A stretch of 64,000 nucleotides of DNA, taken from the NCBI RefSeq assembly GCF_002078505.1, contig NZ_LUAV01000004.1:512567-576566 (forward strand), in the 5' to 3' direction. The notes beneath the pieces were generated by a model. That model was not told where the DNA came from. It saw only the letters and a program-made list of their open reading frames with translations, and did no database searches. The position numbers were made by a program, and so were the translations under genes. The DNA is from Ensifer aridi (lineage in GTDB: Bacteria > Pseudomonadota > Alphaproteobacteria > Rhizobiales > Rhizobiaceae). The stretch's first letter is position 1. Each line of letters opens with the position of its first letter. This document shows positions 45,455 through 56,363 of the stretch, piece after piece.

Positions 45455-47650
45455 ATGAAAGCATTTTCGATCATCACAGCATTGGCCGCGGCTCTTGCCG
45501 CATCGACGGCATCCGCCGTCCAGGCCGAACAGGTATTCAACCGGATCGCATCCTTTGCCGTCGCCGACAACCTGCCTGCGGGAGCCGACCGGAAGGCACC
45601 GACATCGGCCGAGATCATCACCTCGAGTGAAGACGGCAATACGCTCATCTATACCGACAGCCCTGGCAAGCGCATCGGCTTCATCGATATTACCGACGCC
45701 AAGGCGCCGAAGGCGAGTGGCACCGTCTCCTTCGAAGGCGAGCCGACCTCCGTCGCGGTCGCCGGCGCAAAGGCCCTCGTCGCCGTCAATACGCGCGAAA
45801 GCTTCACCAAACCATCGGGCCTCCTCGCAGTCGTCGACGTTGCGGCGAAAAAAGTGGAGGCGACCTGTGATCTCGGCGGTCAACCGGATTCGGTAGCCCT
45901 GAACAAGGACCGGACGCTTGCCGCAGTCGCGATCGAGAACGAGCGCGACGAGGACGTCGAGGACGGAAAGATCCCGCAGATGCCGGCCGGCGATCTCGTC
46001 ATCCTGTCGCTGAAGAACGGTGTCGCCGATTGCACGACGATCAAGCATGTGGCGCTGACCGGTCTCGCCGAGATCGCGGGTGACGATCCGGAGCCGGAAT
46101 TCGTCGCCTTCAACGGCAAGGACGAAATCGCGCTGACGCTGCAGGAGAATAACCACATCGTCATCATCGACGGTAAATCCGCGACCGTGAAGACGCATTT
46201 CTCCGCCGGCACCGTCGACCTGAAGAACATCGATGCCAAGCGGGATGGCGCCATCTCCTTCACGGGCGAGCAGCCTGGCCGCAAGCGCGAACCGGATGCG
46301 GTGAAGTGGCTCGACGACAATCGTCTGCTCGTCGCCAACGAGGGTGACTACGAAGGCGGTGCGCGCGGTTTCACGATCTTCGATGCGACCGGCAAGGTCC
46401 TCTTCGAGTCCGGCGCGGGCTTCGAACATGCGATCGCAGCCATCGGCCACTATCCGGAGAAGAGGTCGTCGGCCAAGGGCGTCGAACCGGAGGGCCTCGA
46501 AGCGGCCCGTTTCGGCGACGACAACCTCTTCTTTGTGCTCTCCGAGCGCGCCTCGATCGTCGGCGTCTACAAGGATACCGGCGCTCAACCCGAACTCCTC
46601 CAGCTTCTGCCGTCCGGCATTTCGCCCGAGGGCGCGGTCGCCATTCCCAGCCGCAATTTGTTTGCGACCGCCAATGAGGTGGATCTCGTTGAGGACGGTG
46701 GAGCGCGGGCACATGTGATGATCTACGAACGGGCAGAAGGGCAGGCCGCCTATCCGCAGATTCGCTCGTCGGAAAAGGACGGCACGCCGATCGGTTTCGG
46801 CGCGCTTTCCGGCCTTGCTGCGGTCATGGACAAGCCGGGTTTCCTGCGCGCTGTCAGCGACTCCGTCTTCTCCTCGCAGCCGACGATCTTCACGATCGAC
46901 GCCACCCAGACCCCGGCGCTGATCACGGAGGCGCTGCGGATCACCCGCGACGGTGCTCCCGCCCAGAAGCTCGACATCGAAGGCGTCGCCAATGACGGCG
47001 AGGGCGGCTTCTGGCTCGCTTCCGAGGGCAATTCGGACAAGCTTTACAGCCATGCGCTCTTTCATGTGAACAAGAAGGGCGAGATCAAGAAGGAGATCGC
47101 CTTGCCGGCGGAGTTGCGTGCGAACGAAATCCGCTACGGTTTCGAAGGTATCGCGACCGTGGGCGAGGGGGATGACCAGGTCCTCTGGATGGCTGTCCAG
47201 CGCGAATGGAAGGACGACGAGAAAGGCTTCGTCAAGCTCGTCTCCTACAAGCCGGCAACCGAGGAGTGGGGTGCGGTGCGCTATCCGCTCGACAAGTCGG
47301 AAGAAGGCTGGGTCGGCCTTTCGGAAATCTCCGTCCATGGCGACTATGCCTATATCATCGAGCGCGACAATCTGATCGGCGAGGCAGCCAGGCTGAAGAA
47401 GCTCTATCGCGTTCCTCTCGCCGATCTGAAGCCCGCCAAGCTCGGCAGCGAGTTGCCGGTCGTCCGCAAGGAAGAGGTGCGCGATCTCATTGCCGATCTG
47501 AAGGCGCTGAACGGTTATGTCGTCGACAAGGTCGAGGGCTTCGCAGTTGACGCCGCCGGCAATGGTTATGTCGTCACGGACAATGACGGCGTCGACGATT
47601 CCTCCGGCGAAACCCTGTTCTTCTCCATCGGTGCCATCGACGCGATGTAA
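45455..47650 (+). CDS. Exported esterase-like/phytase-domain protein
   Basis: The 731-residue protein begins MKAFSIITALAAALAASTAS, a Sec signal peptide cleaved near AQAEQ. The rest is beta-propeller-like: SAEIITSSEDGNTLIYTDSPGKRIGFIDI, SVAVAGAKALVAVNTRES, VEPEGLEAARFGDDNLFFVLSER, and the C-terminal esterase-like phytase block with DIEGVANDGEGGFWLASEGNSD and RYGFEGIATVGEGDDQVLWMAVQRE. It is probably a periplasmic phosphate-scavenging or phosphoester-binding protein; phytate activity itself is not proven. AAGGAGGGACAG precedes the ATG. A Pho box lies upstream. Confidence 0.88.
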   Translation: MKAFSIITALAAALAASTASAVQAEQVFNRIASFAVADNLPAGADRKAPTSAEIITSSEDGNTLIYTDSPGKRIGFIDITDAKAPKASGTVSFEGEPTSVAVAGAKALVAVNTRESFTKPSGLLAVVDVAAKKVEATCDLGGQPDSVALNKDRTLAAVAIENERDEDVEDGKIPQMPAGDLVILSLKNGVADCTTIKHVALTGLAEIAGDDPEPEFVAFNGKDEIALTLQENNHIVIIDGKSATVKTHFSAGTVDLKNIDAKRDGAISFTGEQPGRKREPDAVKWLDDNRLLVANEGDYEGGARGFTIFDATGKVLFESGAGFEHAIAAIGHYPEKRSSAKGVEPEGLEAARFGDDNLFFVLSERASIVGVYKDTGAQPELLQLLPSGISPEGAVAIPSRNLFATANEVDLVEDGGARAHVMIYERAEGQAAYPQIRSSEKDGTPIGFGALSGLAAVMDKPGFLRAVSDSVFSSQPTIFTIDATQTPALITEALRITRDGAPAQKLDIEGVANDGEGGFWLASEGNSDKLYSHALFHVNKKGEIKKEIALPAELRANEIRYGFEGIATVGEGDDQVLWMAVQREWKDDEKGFVKLVSYKPATEEWGAVRYPLDKSEEGWVGLSEISVHGDYAYIIERDNLIGEAARLKKLYRVPLADLKPAKLGSELPVVRKEEVRDLIADLKALNGYVVDKVEGFAVDAAGNGYVVTDNDGVDDSSGETLFFSIGAIDAM

Positions 47651-47676
47651 GCGTCGAGGCCGGGAGAAAGCGGAAA

Positions 47677-47708
47677 AGGCCGGAGCATGACGCCCCGGCC
47701 TCTTCTCT
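47677..47708. terminator. Hairpin between the phytase-like and MarR genes
   Basis: AGGCCGG (47677-47683) pairs with CCGGCCT (47695-47701) over an 11-base loop, followed by the T-rich CTTCTCTTT. It likely ends the phytase-like transcript and might also serve the convergent MarR gene. Confidence 0.65.
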
Positions 47709-47733
47709 TTCTGCGGAGGTGATGCGCGCGGCT

Positions 47734-48237
47734 CTATCGCGCGGAGGCGATCTCTGCCTCTTCCGCTTCTTCCTTGCGTTTGCGGATCTCGTCGGTCTTT
47801 TCGACGAGCTTGCTGACGATATCGTAGAGCTGGTCGAGCTGCTCGTCGTCGAGCGCTGAGAAGATTTCCTCCAGGAGCTGTTTGCGTGGGTGTTCCGCCG
47901 CTTCGAGGACGGCCCGTCCGGTCTCGGTGATGGAGACGATCTTTGCGCGGCGATCCTCCGGGTCGGGTTTGCGCATCACCAGGCGGTCGCGTTCCAGCCC
48001 GTCGATCGCCTCGGTCACCGTTCGCGGCGCAAAGTTCAGCGCACAGGCGATATCCGTGGAGCGACAGGGGCCGAGTTTGCTCAGGAAGAAGAGAAACTTG
48101 CTCCGGGCAAGCGAGACGCCTTCCTCCGTCATGGATTCGTTAACCAGCCGATGAACGCGATGGTAGAGCTCGAACAGCTTGTCGGAAACTTCGAATGTCT
48201 TCTTCATGACCACCATGGCGATATTTTGAGGTGCCAT
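47734..48237 (-). CDS. MarR family transcriptional regulator
   Basis: The 167-residue protein has the MarR winged helix: KTFEVSDKLFELYHRVHRLV, LARSKFLFFLSKLGPCRSTDIACALNFAPRTVTEAIDGLERDRLV, then the wing RKPDPEDRRAKIVSITETGRAV. The C-terminal dimerisation helix is long and charged (KLVEKTDEIRKRKEEAEEAE). The ligand and targets are unknown. The start is uncertain: 48237 has no good ribosome binding site, and MKKTFEVSD (ATG at 48207) is an alternative. Confidence 0.9.
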   Translation of the reverse strand: MAPQNIAMVVMKKTFEVSDKLFELYHRVHRLVNESMTEEGVSLARSKFLFFLSKLGPCRSTDIACALNFAPRTVTEAIDGLERDRLVMRKPDPEDRRAKIVSITETGRAVLEAAEHPRKQLLEEIFSALDDEQLDQLYDIVSKLVEKTDEIRKRKEEAEEAEIASAR

Positions 48238-48357
48238 GTCAAATGGCAGTTACCCTATTGATAGTTACAATTGCGACATTTGTCGACAAGAACCTCCTAA
48301 TTCTTAAGGCTGATGCCGCAGCGCCACGCGACTCACCAGCCGCAAGAGGATGCAGTC

Positions 48358-48393
48358 GCAAAAAGAAACGGCCCTCGGTTGAGAGGGTCGTTT
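48358..48393 (-). terminator. Terminator after the chemoreceptor gene
   Basis: On the minus strand AAACGACCCTC and GAGGGCCGTTT form an 11-bp stem (48393-48366, one G-U pair) with a short loop, followed by TTCTTTTTG. It lies 65 bases past the chemoreceptor stop at 48458. Confidence 0.7.
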
Positions 48394-48457
48394 GGCTTGC
48401 AGCGCAAGGATTGCAGCCGCTCCGCCGCTGTAGCGGGATCAGGAAAAGTGTGCGGGT

Positions 48458-50290
48458 TTAGGCGGCGTAGCGCGATCCTACCGGCCCAAAGCCGTGGTTC
48501 GAGGTCTCGGCCAGGGCGAAGCGGTCGATCAGGTCGCGCAGGCGGCCCGCTTCTTGCGCCAGGGTCGCGCTTGCCGCGTTGGCTTCCTCCACCATCGCGG
48601 CGTTCTGCTGCGTGACCTGGTCCATCTGGTTGACCGCGACGTTCACTTCCGAGAGGCCCGCCGCCTGCTCCTGTGCCGAAACCGCAATGGCGTCCATGTG
48701 CTCGTTGATCGTCACGATCAGGCCTTCGATGGTGCGAAGCGCCTCGCCGGCCTCGCGCACGAGCTTGACGCCGCTTTCGACCTCGACGGCCGAGTTGCGG
48801 ATCAACTCCTTGATCTCCTTGGCCGCGTTGGCCGAACGCTGCGCGAGCTCGCGCACTTCCTGCGCGACGACCGCGAAGCCCTTGCCGGCATCGCCCGCAC
48901 GCGCCGCCTCGACCCCCGCATTGAGCGCGAGGAGGTTCGTCTGGAAGGCGATCTCGTCGATGACGCCGATGATGTTGGATATCTGACTGGAGGAGTGCTC
49001 GATCCGCCCCATGGCTTCGATCGCGCCGGCGACGATGGCGCCGGACTTATGTGCGCTTTCGTTTGCCTGGCTCGCGATCGCGCGCGCCTCATTGGTGCGC
49101 TTCGAGGAATTGGCAACGTTGACGGTGATCTCATCGAGCGCGGCCGCGGTTTCCTCGAGTGAAGCTGCCTGCTGTTCGGTACGCCGCGAGAGGTCGTCCG
49201 CGCTGTGGCTGACCTCGCGGGCACCGCTGTCGATGCTGCCGGAGCTTTGCGAAACGGCCGCCAGCGTGTCGGCGAGCTGGGCGACGGCCTGGTTGAGGTC
49301 GTGCCGCAGCTGTTCGAAATCGGGCGCAAAAGGCTCGTCGAGCTGGAAGGCCAAATCGCCGGAAGCAAGTCGCCGCAGCCCGCTTGCAAGGCCGGCCGTC
49401 GCCGCCTGGAGCCGCCGCTGCGCCGCGGCCTCGGCCTCTTCGGTCAGGCGCTGGCGTTGCGCCTCGGCTTCGGCGTGCTGGGCGCGGGCCTCCTCCTCGA
49501 GTTTGAGATTGGTGATCGCCCCCTGGCGGAAGACCTCGACCGCGCGCGCCATTTCGCCGATCTCGTCCTTGCGGGTGCCGTAAGGAATGGCGCTCGCCGT
49601 GTCGCCCTCGGCGAGGCGCGCCATTGAGTGGGTGATGACCTGGATCGGGCGCGCTATCCCGCGCACGGCGTAGATGATCGCGCCGAGGACGATCACGGCG
49701 GCAAAGCCGATCACCGTCATCTCGACCGCCATGACCCGGCTGTGCGTGGCAGCACTGGCGGCGACGGCTGCGTCCGCTCCGGCAAGGTTGAGCGCGCGCA
49801 GCTCCTCGAGCGCCGCATCGACCTTCTCTCCGGCTTCCCGCATCTCGACCTTGAAAACGCTCTGCGCCTTCATGTTCTCCAGATTGTTGGAGAGGTTCAG
49901 CATGCGGTCAGCGACCGAGAGATAATCTTTATAGGCCGCTCGCACCTTGTCGAGCATCGCCCTGTCGGCGTCGGAAGTGGCGAGGCCCGCATATTCTTCG
50001 GAGAGCTTGTCGAAATCGCCGACGGTCTCGCCGATGACCTTTTCTGCCGCCTTTTTTTCGAAAGGCGTGAGCGAGATCAGATGCCGCGCGAAGGCCATCC
50101 GCGTGTCCGAGAGCTGCGTCTCGAGTGCGCGCGCCAGCGAGACGCGCGGCAGCCAACTCGTGGCGATCTCGGTGGTCCGTTCGTTCAGCATTCGGGTGCC
50201 GTTCATCGACGACAGCGCCAGCGCGGCGACGATCACCGTCACCAGAGAGAAGAGGGCGATCAGCGTGTGCGATATCTTGAGGCGCGACAT
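48458..50290 (-). CDS. Methyl-accepting chemotaxis protein
   Basis: The 610-residue receptor has span 1 (about residues 8-28), a periplasmic four-helix-bundle sensor of about 160 residues, span 2 (about 190-209), a HAMP domain starting [20 protein letters not shown] and a signalling domain. The hairpin tip is [21 protein letters not shown] followed by [19 protein letters not shown], which contacts CheA and CheW. The ligand is unknown. The C-terminus ([10 protein letters not shown]) lacks the NWETF-type CheR-binding tail, so adaptation relies on other receptors or direct methylation. GGAG before 50290 supports the start. No chemotaxis genes are adjacent. Confidence 0.94.
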   Translation of the reverse strand: MSRLKISHTLIALFSLVTVIVAALALSSMNGTRMLNERTTEIATSWLPRVSLARALETQLSDTRMAFARHLISLTPFEKKAAEKVIGETVGDFDKLSEEYAGLATSDADRAMLDKVRAAYKDYLSVADRMLNLSNNLENMKAQSVFKVEMREAGEKVDAALEELRALNLAGADAAVAASAATHSRVMAVEMTVIGFAAVIVLGAIIYAVRGIARPIQVITHSMARLAEGDTASAIPYGTRKDEIGEMARAVEVFRQGAITNLKLEEEARAQHAEAEAQRQRLTEEAEAAAQRRLQAATAGLASGLRRLASGDLAFQLDEPFAPDFEQLRHDLNQAVAQLADTLAAVSQSSGSIDSGAREVSHSADDLSRRTEQQAASLEETAAALDEITVNVANSSKRTNEARAIASQANESAHKSGAIVAGAIEAMGRIEHSSSQISNIIGVIDEIAFQTNLLALNAGVEAARAGDAGKGFAVVAQEVRELAQRSANAAKEIKELIRNSAVEVESGVKLVREAGEALRTIEGLIVTINEHMDAIAVSAQEQAAGLSEVNVAVNQMDQVTQQNAAMVEEANAASATLAQEAGRLRDLIDRFALAETSNHGFGPVGSRYAA

Positions 50291-50616
50291 GGATAACTCC
50301 GGAATGACGACCGTCGGCGAAGGTCGGTGCAAGATGTTCTCCGGCTCTTGATCGTCATGAGAGAGCGGATGCTCGAGCAGGAATCATTCCGGTGCTAGAG
50401 ATGCACTAGGCACTTCCGGGCGAAAGTTAAACGAGCAAGACGTTACGAAACCGCTAATCGACGGGAACGGCACGGATAGGCGATCAGTGCAGGGCCGTTT
50501 TCTTGGGCTTTGTTTGGAGAACACTTGAAAGCAGCGGGCTTGCCGCCTGTGTACAGGCGCGGTTTGCCCCACGCACTCGCATTGACGAGGGACGCGGCGC
50601 CGGGTCATGGTCGGCC
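50291..50616. other. Divergent region, chemoreceptor / nuclease pair
   Basis: This 326-base gap separates the minus-strand chemoreceptor from the plus-strand nuclease. An in-frame extension of the nuclease to 50503 is open but not family-like. No operator, repeat or small RNA stands out. Confidence 0.35.
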
Positions 50617-51891
50617 ATGCCCTTCCGATTTGTTCATACCGCAGACCTTCATCTCGATTCACCTTTGCGCAGCCTCGCGCTCCGAAACCCGGAGCTTGCC
50701 AGCCTTGTGCGCAGCGCCACCCGTAACGCGCTCGTGCGCATTGTCGATCTGTGCATTGCCGAAAACGTCGACGCGCTGTTGATCGCCGGCGATCTCTATG
50801 ACGGCAGCCAAACCTCCATGAACACGGCGCTCTTCCTTGCAGGCGAGCTCCGCCGCCTTGACGAGGCCGGCATCCGCACCTTCATCATTCGAGGCAATCA
50901 CGACGCCCAATCGCAAGTGACGCGCGAACTCACGCTGCCGCCCTCCGTCCACGTCTTCTCCGGCCGCAGCAGGACGGTGCTGGCAAAGACCCTGGAGAAC
51001 GGCAGAACGGTCCATATTCACGGCGTGAGCTTTGCCGACACGCACGCGCCGGAAAGTCTGCTGCCCCACTTCCATGCGCCGGTCGCCGACGGAATCAACA
51101 TCGGCATGTTGCATACGAGCCTTTCCGGCTCCGCCGCACATGACCCCTATGCTCCCTGCAGCATCGCCGATCTTCAGCGGCATGGCTTCGACTATTGGGC
51201 TCTCGGCCATGTCCATCAGCGGCAGGTGCATAGCGAAAAGCCCTCCATCGTCATGCCCGGCATGCCGCAGGGCCGCGACATCAACGAAATGGGCATGAAG
51301 GGCGTTACCATCGTCACGATCGACGATCACGGGCAGGTGGTGCTGGAAGAGCGGGCGACAAGCACCGCCGCTTTCGAACGGCTTTCCGTCGACGTAACGG
51401 GAGCCGCTGATTGGCGCGATATGCTGGACGCGGTGAGCCGGGAGATCGCTCGCCTTCGCAAGCGACTGCCTGCCGACAATCTGATCCTGCGGTTGACGCT
51501 GACGGGAAGAACCCCGCTTGCCTGGCGCCTACGGCGCGACGCCGATCTCCTGGAAACGGAAATGGCCAACATTGCGGCCGGGCTCGGCGGATGCTGGATC
51601 GAGAAGGTCGAGGTGCAGTGCCGGGCGGCAGGGGATGCAGGACATCCCTCGGCCGACCCGGTGGTCGAATTGGCGGCGCTCGTCGACGACGTGTTGTCCT
51701 CCTTCGGTTTCCGCGCAGAGGTGAAGGGCGTCGCGGAGGAACTGCTGCAGCAATTGCCGCCCGAACTGCGGCAGGTATTGGCGGTCGACGAGGAAGCGCT
51801 GGAGAGTCTGGCGCTGAACGCCGGGCTGGCGGGGAGCGCGGATGTGCTCGCGCATCTCCACGGTCGCACGGTCGCCGAGGCCATCGACTGA
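50617..51891 (+). CDS. SbcD/YhaO-like metallophosphoesterase (DNA repair exonuclease family)
   Basis: The 424-residue protein is a calcineurin-like nuclease of the SbcD/Mre11 group, closest in plan to Bacillus YhaO. Metal motifs are FVHTADLHLDSPLRS (residues 4-18), LLIAGDLYDGSQTS, FIIRGNHDAQSQV, GMLHTSLSG and YWALGHVHQRQVH. The C-terminal part (from about 250) is a capping region. It overlaps the next gene by one base (TGATG); that gene encodes a large SMC-like ATPase, so the two should form a nuclease-ATPase complex on DNA ends. The ribosome binding site before 50617 is weak. Confidence 0.92.
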   Translation: MPFRFVHTADLHLDSPLRSLALRNPELASLVRSATRNALVRIVDLCIAENVDALLIAGDLYDGSQTSMNTALFLAGELRRLDEAGIRTFIIRGNHDAQSQVTRELTLPPSVHVFSGRSRTVLAKTLENGRTVHIHGVSFADTHAPESLLPHFHAPVADGINIGMLHTSLSGSAAHDPYAPCSIADLQRHGFDYWALGHVHQRQVHSEKPSIVMPGMPQGRDINEMGMKGVTIVTIDDHGQVVLEERATSTAAFERLSVDVTGAADWRDMLDAVSREIARLRKRLPADNLILRLTLTGRTPLAWRLRRDADLLETEMANIAAGLGGCWIEKVEVQCRAAGDAGHPSADPVVELAALVDDVLSSFGFRAEVKGVAEELLQQLPPELRQVLAVDEEALESLALNAGLAGSADVLAHLHGRTVAEAID

Positions 51892-54800
51892 TGCGACTTC
51901 AACGACTGGATCTCGTCCGCTACGGCAAGTTCACCGAGCGGAGCCTCGATTTCGGCGAGGCGAAGCCGGGTGCGCCTGATTTTCACCTCGTTTACGGTCC
52001 GAACGAAGCCGGGAAGTCGACCCTGTTCTCAGGCTTCCTCGATCTGCTCTTCGGGATCGAGCGTTCGAGCCCCTACGGATTCCTGCATCCCTACCAGACG
52101 ATGCGAATCGGCGGCGTCCTGGAAGCCGGCGGCCATCGCCACCGCGCCTATCGTATAAAGCGCAACGCCAACAGCCTCGTCGGCTCCGACGAGCAGCCGC
52201 TGCCGGACAATCTCTTTTCCGCGGCTCTCGGCTCAGTCGATCGGGAGACGTATCGCATGATGTTCTCGCTCGACGACGACAGCATCGAGGAGGGCGGGGA
52301 AGCGATCCTGCAGAGCGAGGGGGAACTTGGTTCGCTGCTCTTTTCCGCAAGCTCCGGCTTGCCGGATAGCGGCGCCGTTCTCGCGAGCCTGCGTGCGGAT
52401 GCGGATGCCTTCTTCCGTCCGCAGGGGCGAAAGCACCGGCTTGCCGAGTTGAAGGCAGAACTCGACGCGCTCAAAGCGGAGCGCAGCGCGATTGACGTGA
52501 ATGCGCGCGAATACGCCTCCCTGCGCAAGGCGCTGATGTCTGCGCGCGAACGCTACGAAACGGCGGCAGGAACACGGGCGGAGCTGCGTGTCGCCAGGGA
52601 CTTGGCGCGCGTAAAGCTCCATGCTCTGCCGATCCTCAAGCGGCTTTCCGACGCCGGAGACGAATTCGCGAAACGACGTCCGTTGCCGGTGCCGTCAGCG
52701 GAGTGGCAGAGCGAGCTGCCGATGCTTCGCAAGCGGGAGGCGGAAATCGCGGCGCGGCTGGCGCAACTGAACGAGGAACTCGACCGGCGCCGCGACGAGC
52801 TGGCGGGAATGCCGCAGGACGGGGAGGCGCTGGCGCTCGCCGAACGGTTCGGGGCGCTCCGCGACGCCGCACTCGACGCACGCTATCTCACGGCCGCACG
52901 TGACATGCCGGCTCGCCTCGAAGAGCTGGCAAGGACATCCGCCGAGATCGACGCCTGCCTTGCCCGCCTGGACGAGGAGGGCAACTCCGATCCCGCCACG
53001 CTCCTCCTGCCGACCGCGCGTGCCGCCCGGCTGCAGGAGCTTGTGCGCCGGCACGCAAGCCTGTCGGAGAGGCTAGCCGCGGCACGCGAGGAAACCGAGA
53101 GCGCGAAACGGGATCGCGAGGAGGCCGAGCGCGACGCCGCCCGGCTGAAGGAAGGAACGGGCGAACCCGCTCTTCTCGCGAACCGCTTGCATTACCTGCG
53201 CCAGAGCGACTGCCTTATTCGTCAGCAGGCAGCGGCCAAAGAGATCGATCGGCTGGAAGCGATGCTCTCGGATAAGCTCGAGGCGCTGCGACCCTTTGAA
53301 GGCACTTTGGACGATCTGGCGGCGCTTGCCGTCCCGGCGCCGGGCGTGGTGGATGCATGGCGGGCGGAGGAAGCTGCACTTGCGGAACGGCGGTTACGGC
53401 TCGACGACCGGACCGCCGACGAAGACGAGCGCCAAGCCGGAGACGAGGCGCGGCTCGCCGCGCTTGCGGCCAATGGCGGCGCCATCGATGACGCGACCGC
53501 GAGCGAACTCCGGCGGCGCCGGGATCTTGCCTGGCAAAGGCACAGCTCCTGCCTCGACGAGGCGAGCGCGACGGCGTTCGTGGTGATACTGAAAGAGGAC
53601 GACGCGGCTGCGGCACTGCGGCTGGAACAGGCGGAGCGCGTCGCCGAGATGCGTGGCCTGACGCTCGCCGTTTCCGAGCGGCGTGGCCGCCTGCGGATGC
53701 TGGAGGCGCAAAGAAGGGCGATCGGCGAGCGGCGGGAGCGGCTGGACACGACGATCGGCGCTGCCGCAAGCGCCTGCGGCTTACCTAGCGTGATCATGCT
53801 ACCGCAACTGGAGGCTTGGCTCGCGACGCGCGCCGCCGCGCTCGAGCTGCGCGCAGATTTGCGTGCCGCGCTACGGGAGCGCGACAAGGCCGTTGCTGAA
53901 GAGAACGCGGCCGTCCGCGTTCTGCGCGAGGAACTGGTGCGGTTCGGCGCGAGCGACGCTTTGCCCGACGGTCTCGGTGCGTTGCTCTCCGCGGCCGAAC
54001 ATTTCGTCTCGCGCGCACAGGCGGCGTCCGCCGCCCGCAGTGCCGCCGCCGCGCGGTTCGGCCGCGCGTCGGAAGCGTTGGAAAGCCGTGAGGCGACGCT
54101 CGCTGCCGCGGAAGCCGCGATGGCCGCCTGGTGCGGCGAGTGGCGTGATGCCCTCGCCGGTACCTGGCTCGCCCGCCGGATCGAGCGGCCACTCCCGCAG
54201 GAAATAGGTCCGGTGCTCGCTTTGCTTCAGGACTTCGACAAGCTGATGCAGCGGAAGGGCGAACTCGACCATCGCATCGCCGCGATGCGAAGGGATCAGC
54301 AGGTTTTCGCGGAAGCCGTCGCGGGTCTTGGAGCGCAATTAGGCGAGGCACAGTGCGAGGATGTCCTCACCCTTTTCACCGCCATTCGCGATCGCATCAC
54401 CGCTGCGCATCACATGGAAGAGCGCCGCCTCACGCTCCAAGGCAGCATCGAGCGAATGGAGGAGAGCCTGCAGTCGCTGCACGGCGAAGAGCGAATCCAT
54501 GCCGCAGCCAAACGGGCGATCGTCGATTTCTTCGGCTGCGCGACGCTCGACGAGGCCGCTTCCTGCCTGGAGGCCGTCCAGGAGCAGGAACGGCTGCGGC
54601 GCCGGTGCGCCGAGCTCGAGAACGATCTGGTTACGCGCCTTGGCGTCGCCACGGCCGGGGAAGCCGAAGCCATGCTGGGCCCGATCGACGAAAAGGAGTT
54701 GAGCCTCGAGCTCGCTCGGCTGGACGAGGCGATCGATGCGGCCGACCGCGACGTCGGCGAGTCGCATGCGGAGGTCCGGAGCAAGGAGAAGGCGCTTGCC

Positions 54801-55352
54801 GAAGTGGAGGGGGGCGACCGCGTCGCCGAGCTCGAACAGCGGCGCCGCACGCTTCTTCTCGACGTCGAGATGAAGGCGATCGGCTATCTCCGGCTGCGGG
54901 CTGGCGTGATCGCCGCCGAGCAGGGGCTCAGGCTGTTTCGCGAACGTCACCGCAGCGCCATGATGCAGCGTGCTTCGCGGACATTCATGCACATCAGCGG
55001 CGGCGAATATTCCGGCCTGTCGACGCAAGCGGAGAAGGGTCAGGAATTTCTGATCGCGAACACGGCCGCGGGTGGATCGAAACTTGCCCGCGATCTTTCG
55101 AAAGGCACGCGTTTCCAGCTTTATCTCGCCCTCAGGATCGCCGGCTACCATGAAGTCGCCGCAACGCGGGAGGCGCTCCCGTTCATCGCCGACGATATCA
55201 TGGAGACGTTCGACGACGGCCGCGCCGGCCGCGCCTTCGAGCTGATGGCGGACATGGCGCGCGTCGGCCAGGTGATCTATCTGACGCACCACGAGCATCT
55301 TTGTGATATCGCCCGGAGCGCCTGTCCGGCGGTGACGGTTCATAGACTTTGA
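51891..55352 (+). CDS. SbcC/YhaN-like SMC-type ATPase
   Basis: The 1153-residue protein has an ABC/SMC head split by a long helical coil. Walker [21 protein letters not shown] lies at about residues 38-57, following [20 protein letters not shown]. The coil runs from about 190 to 1000 and is rich in Glu, Arg and Ala. The second half-head has a signature [19 protein letters not shown], Walker [15 protein letters not shown] and the switch histidine region YLTHHEHL. No zinc-hook CxxC is seen in the coil, which fits the YhaN group better than SbcC. It is translationally coupled to the nuclease gene. Confidence 0.92.
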   Translation: MRLQRLDLVRYGKFTERSLDFGEAKPGAPDFHLVYGPNEAGKSTLFSGFLDLLFGIERSSPYGFLHPYQTMRIGGVLEAGGHRHRAYRIKRNANSLVGSDEQPLPDNLFSAALGSVDRETYRMMFSLDDDSIEEGGEAILQSEGELGSLLFSASSGLPDSGAVLASLRADADAFFRPQGRKHRLAELKAELDALKAERSAIDVNAREYASLRKALMSARERYETAAGTRAELRVARDLARVKLHALPILKRLSDAGDEFAKRRPLPVPSAEWQSELPMLRKREAEIAARLAQLNEELDRRRDELAGMPQDGEALALAERFGALRDAALDARYLTAARDMPARLEELARTSAEIDACLARLDEEGNSDPATLLLPTARAARLQELVRRHASLSERLAAAREETESAKRDREEAERDAARLKEGTGEPALLANRLHYLRQSDCLIRQQAAAKEIDRLEAMLSDKLEALRPFEGTLDDLAALAVPAPGVVDAWRAEEAALAERRLRLDDRTADEDERQAGDEARLAALAANGGAIDDATASELRRRRDLAWQRHSSCLDEASATAFVVILKEDDAAAALRLEQAERVAEMRGLTLAVSERRGRLRMLEAQRRAIGERRERLDTTIGAAASACGLPSVIMLPQLEAWLATRAAALELRADLRAALRERDKAVAEENAAVRVLREELVRFGASDALPDGLGALLSAAEHFVSRAQAASAARSAAAARFGRASEALESREATLAAAEAAMAAWCGEWRDALAGTWLARRIERPLPQEIGPVLALLQDFDKLMQRKGELDHRIAAMRRDQQVFAEAVAGLGAQLGEAQCEDVLTLFTAIRDRITAAHHMEERRLTLQGSIERMEESLQSLHGEERIHAAAKRAIVDFFGCATLDEAASCLEAVQEQERLRRRCAELENDLVTRLGVATAGEAEAMLGPIDEKELSLELARLDEAIDAADRDVGESHAEVRSKEKALAEVEGGDRVAELEQRRRTLLLDVEMKAIGYLRLRAGVIAAEQGLRLFRERHRSAMMQRASRTFMHISGGEYSGLSTQAEKGQEFLIANTAAGGSKLARDLSKGTRFQLYLALRIAGYHEVAATREALPFIADDIMETFDDGRAGRAFELMADMARVGQVIYLTHHEHLCDIARSACPAVTVHRL

Positions 55353-55434
55353 GCTCGCTTGCCATTGCCCGCACCTTCGCGTGCTCTTTATAGGAACAGA
55401 TACGAATTCACGCCCTGAGACTAGGAGAACGCCG

Positions 55435-55833
55435 ATGGAAATCTTCGAATGTGGATCAAGACCCTCGACGCGCGGCCCGGCCGAATACTTCACAGGGGCG
55501 GTACGCATCGATCCCGCCTTCGAGGCACCGGCGCCGGCACGAGTGCGCGGGGCGACGGTCACCTTCGAGCCCGGCGCCCGCACCGCTTGGCACACGCACC
55601 CGCTCGGCCAGACGCTGATCGTCACCTCAGGCCGGGGGCTGGCGCAAAGCTGGGGCGGAGAGCTGCGCGAGATTCGCGCCGGCGACGTCGTCTGGTTTCC
55701 GCCGGGCGAAAAGCACTGGCACGGTGCCGCGGCCGATACGGCAATGACGCACATCGCCATCCAGGAGGCGCTCGACGGCAAGGTGGTGGATTGGCTCGAG
55801 CATGTGACGGATGAGCAATATCGCGGAGGGTGA
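55435..55833 (+). CDS. Cupin domain protein
   Basis: The 132-residue protein is a single cupin with two histidines in motif 1: [26 protein letters not shown], and motif 2 [16 protein letters not shown]. It looks like the cupins that accompany carboxymuconolactone decarboxylase proteins, as in (R)-mandelonitrile lyase-like or quinone-related families. Four possible metal ligands are present, so an enzymatic role is possible. TAGGAGAAC precedes the start. It follows the ATPase gene after 82 bases. Confidence 0.9.
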   Translation: MEIFECGSRPSTRGPAEYFTGAVRIDPAFEAPAPARVRGATVTFEPGARTAWHTHPLGQTLIVTSGRGLAQSWGGELREIRAGDVVWFPPGEKHWHGAAADTAMTHIAIQEALDGKVVDWLEHVTDEQYRGG

Positions 55834-55899
55834 AAGGACCGCACATATCGCTACGCCCAGCGATGTTGCTGCCTATTCATCTTCCCAGGAATAAGAAAA

Positions 55900-55975
55900 T
55901 GGTGGGCGATGAGAGACTCGAACTCCCGACATCCTCGGTGTAAACGAGGCGCTCTACCAACTGAGCTAATCGCCC
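55900..55975 (-). tRNA. tRNA-Val (anticodon TAC)
   Basis: On the minus strand GGGCGAT pairs with ATCGCCC, followed by A and CCA encoded (55902-55900). The anticodon stem CCTCG/CGAGG encloses TTTACAC, giving TAC. The D-arm TAGCTCAGTTGGTAGAGC and T-arm GGGAGTTCGAGTCTCTC are canonical. Length is 76. Confidence 0.97.
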
Positions 55976-56017
55976 TTTCGCGTTGCGAACCAATGTGTCC
56001 GCCGCGTCGGTGGGCGT

Positions 56018-56046
56018 GATCTATGCGCAACCGGCGAAAACCGCAA
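56018..56046 (-). promoter_or_regulatory. Possible tRNA-Val promoter
   Basis: On the minus strand TTGCGG (56046-56041) and TAGATC (56023-56018) are separated by 17 bases, placing transcription start about 35 bases before the tRNA. Both hexamers are moderate matches. Confidence 0.35.
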
Positions 56047-56334
56047 GAGCATTCGCGCGATTTTTTCGATTTTTTTGTGAGGGCTCGTCAAGCGTATGGC
56101 CGGAGCAGGCGGACTGTGGACAATTGACAACTGCGTCGGCAGAGAACGGCGACAGATCGGCTTTCTCCCGTCGCCACCGACAGGGACATAAAGATGTGCG
56201 GACGCAGCCGCACGTCGAAGTGGAGGCACTGCTCATCTCGGTTGCGCCGCTGCCGCCGCCATACGCGATTTTCGCTCCGCGCGACGCCCTGTGGATCAAA
56301 AACCGTTCCGTCACGGATTTGTCTTCAAACACGC

Positions 56335-56363
56335 TTGACACCCAAATGCGAACCGCTTAGTTA
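56335..56363 (+). promoter_or_regulatory. tRNA-Asp promoter
   Basis: TTGACA (56335-56340), exactly 17 bases, then TAGTTA (56358-56363). Perfect -35 and a good -10 lie about 65 bases before the first tRNA-Asp. It probably drives both tRNA-Asp copies. Confidence 0.65.
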
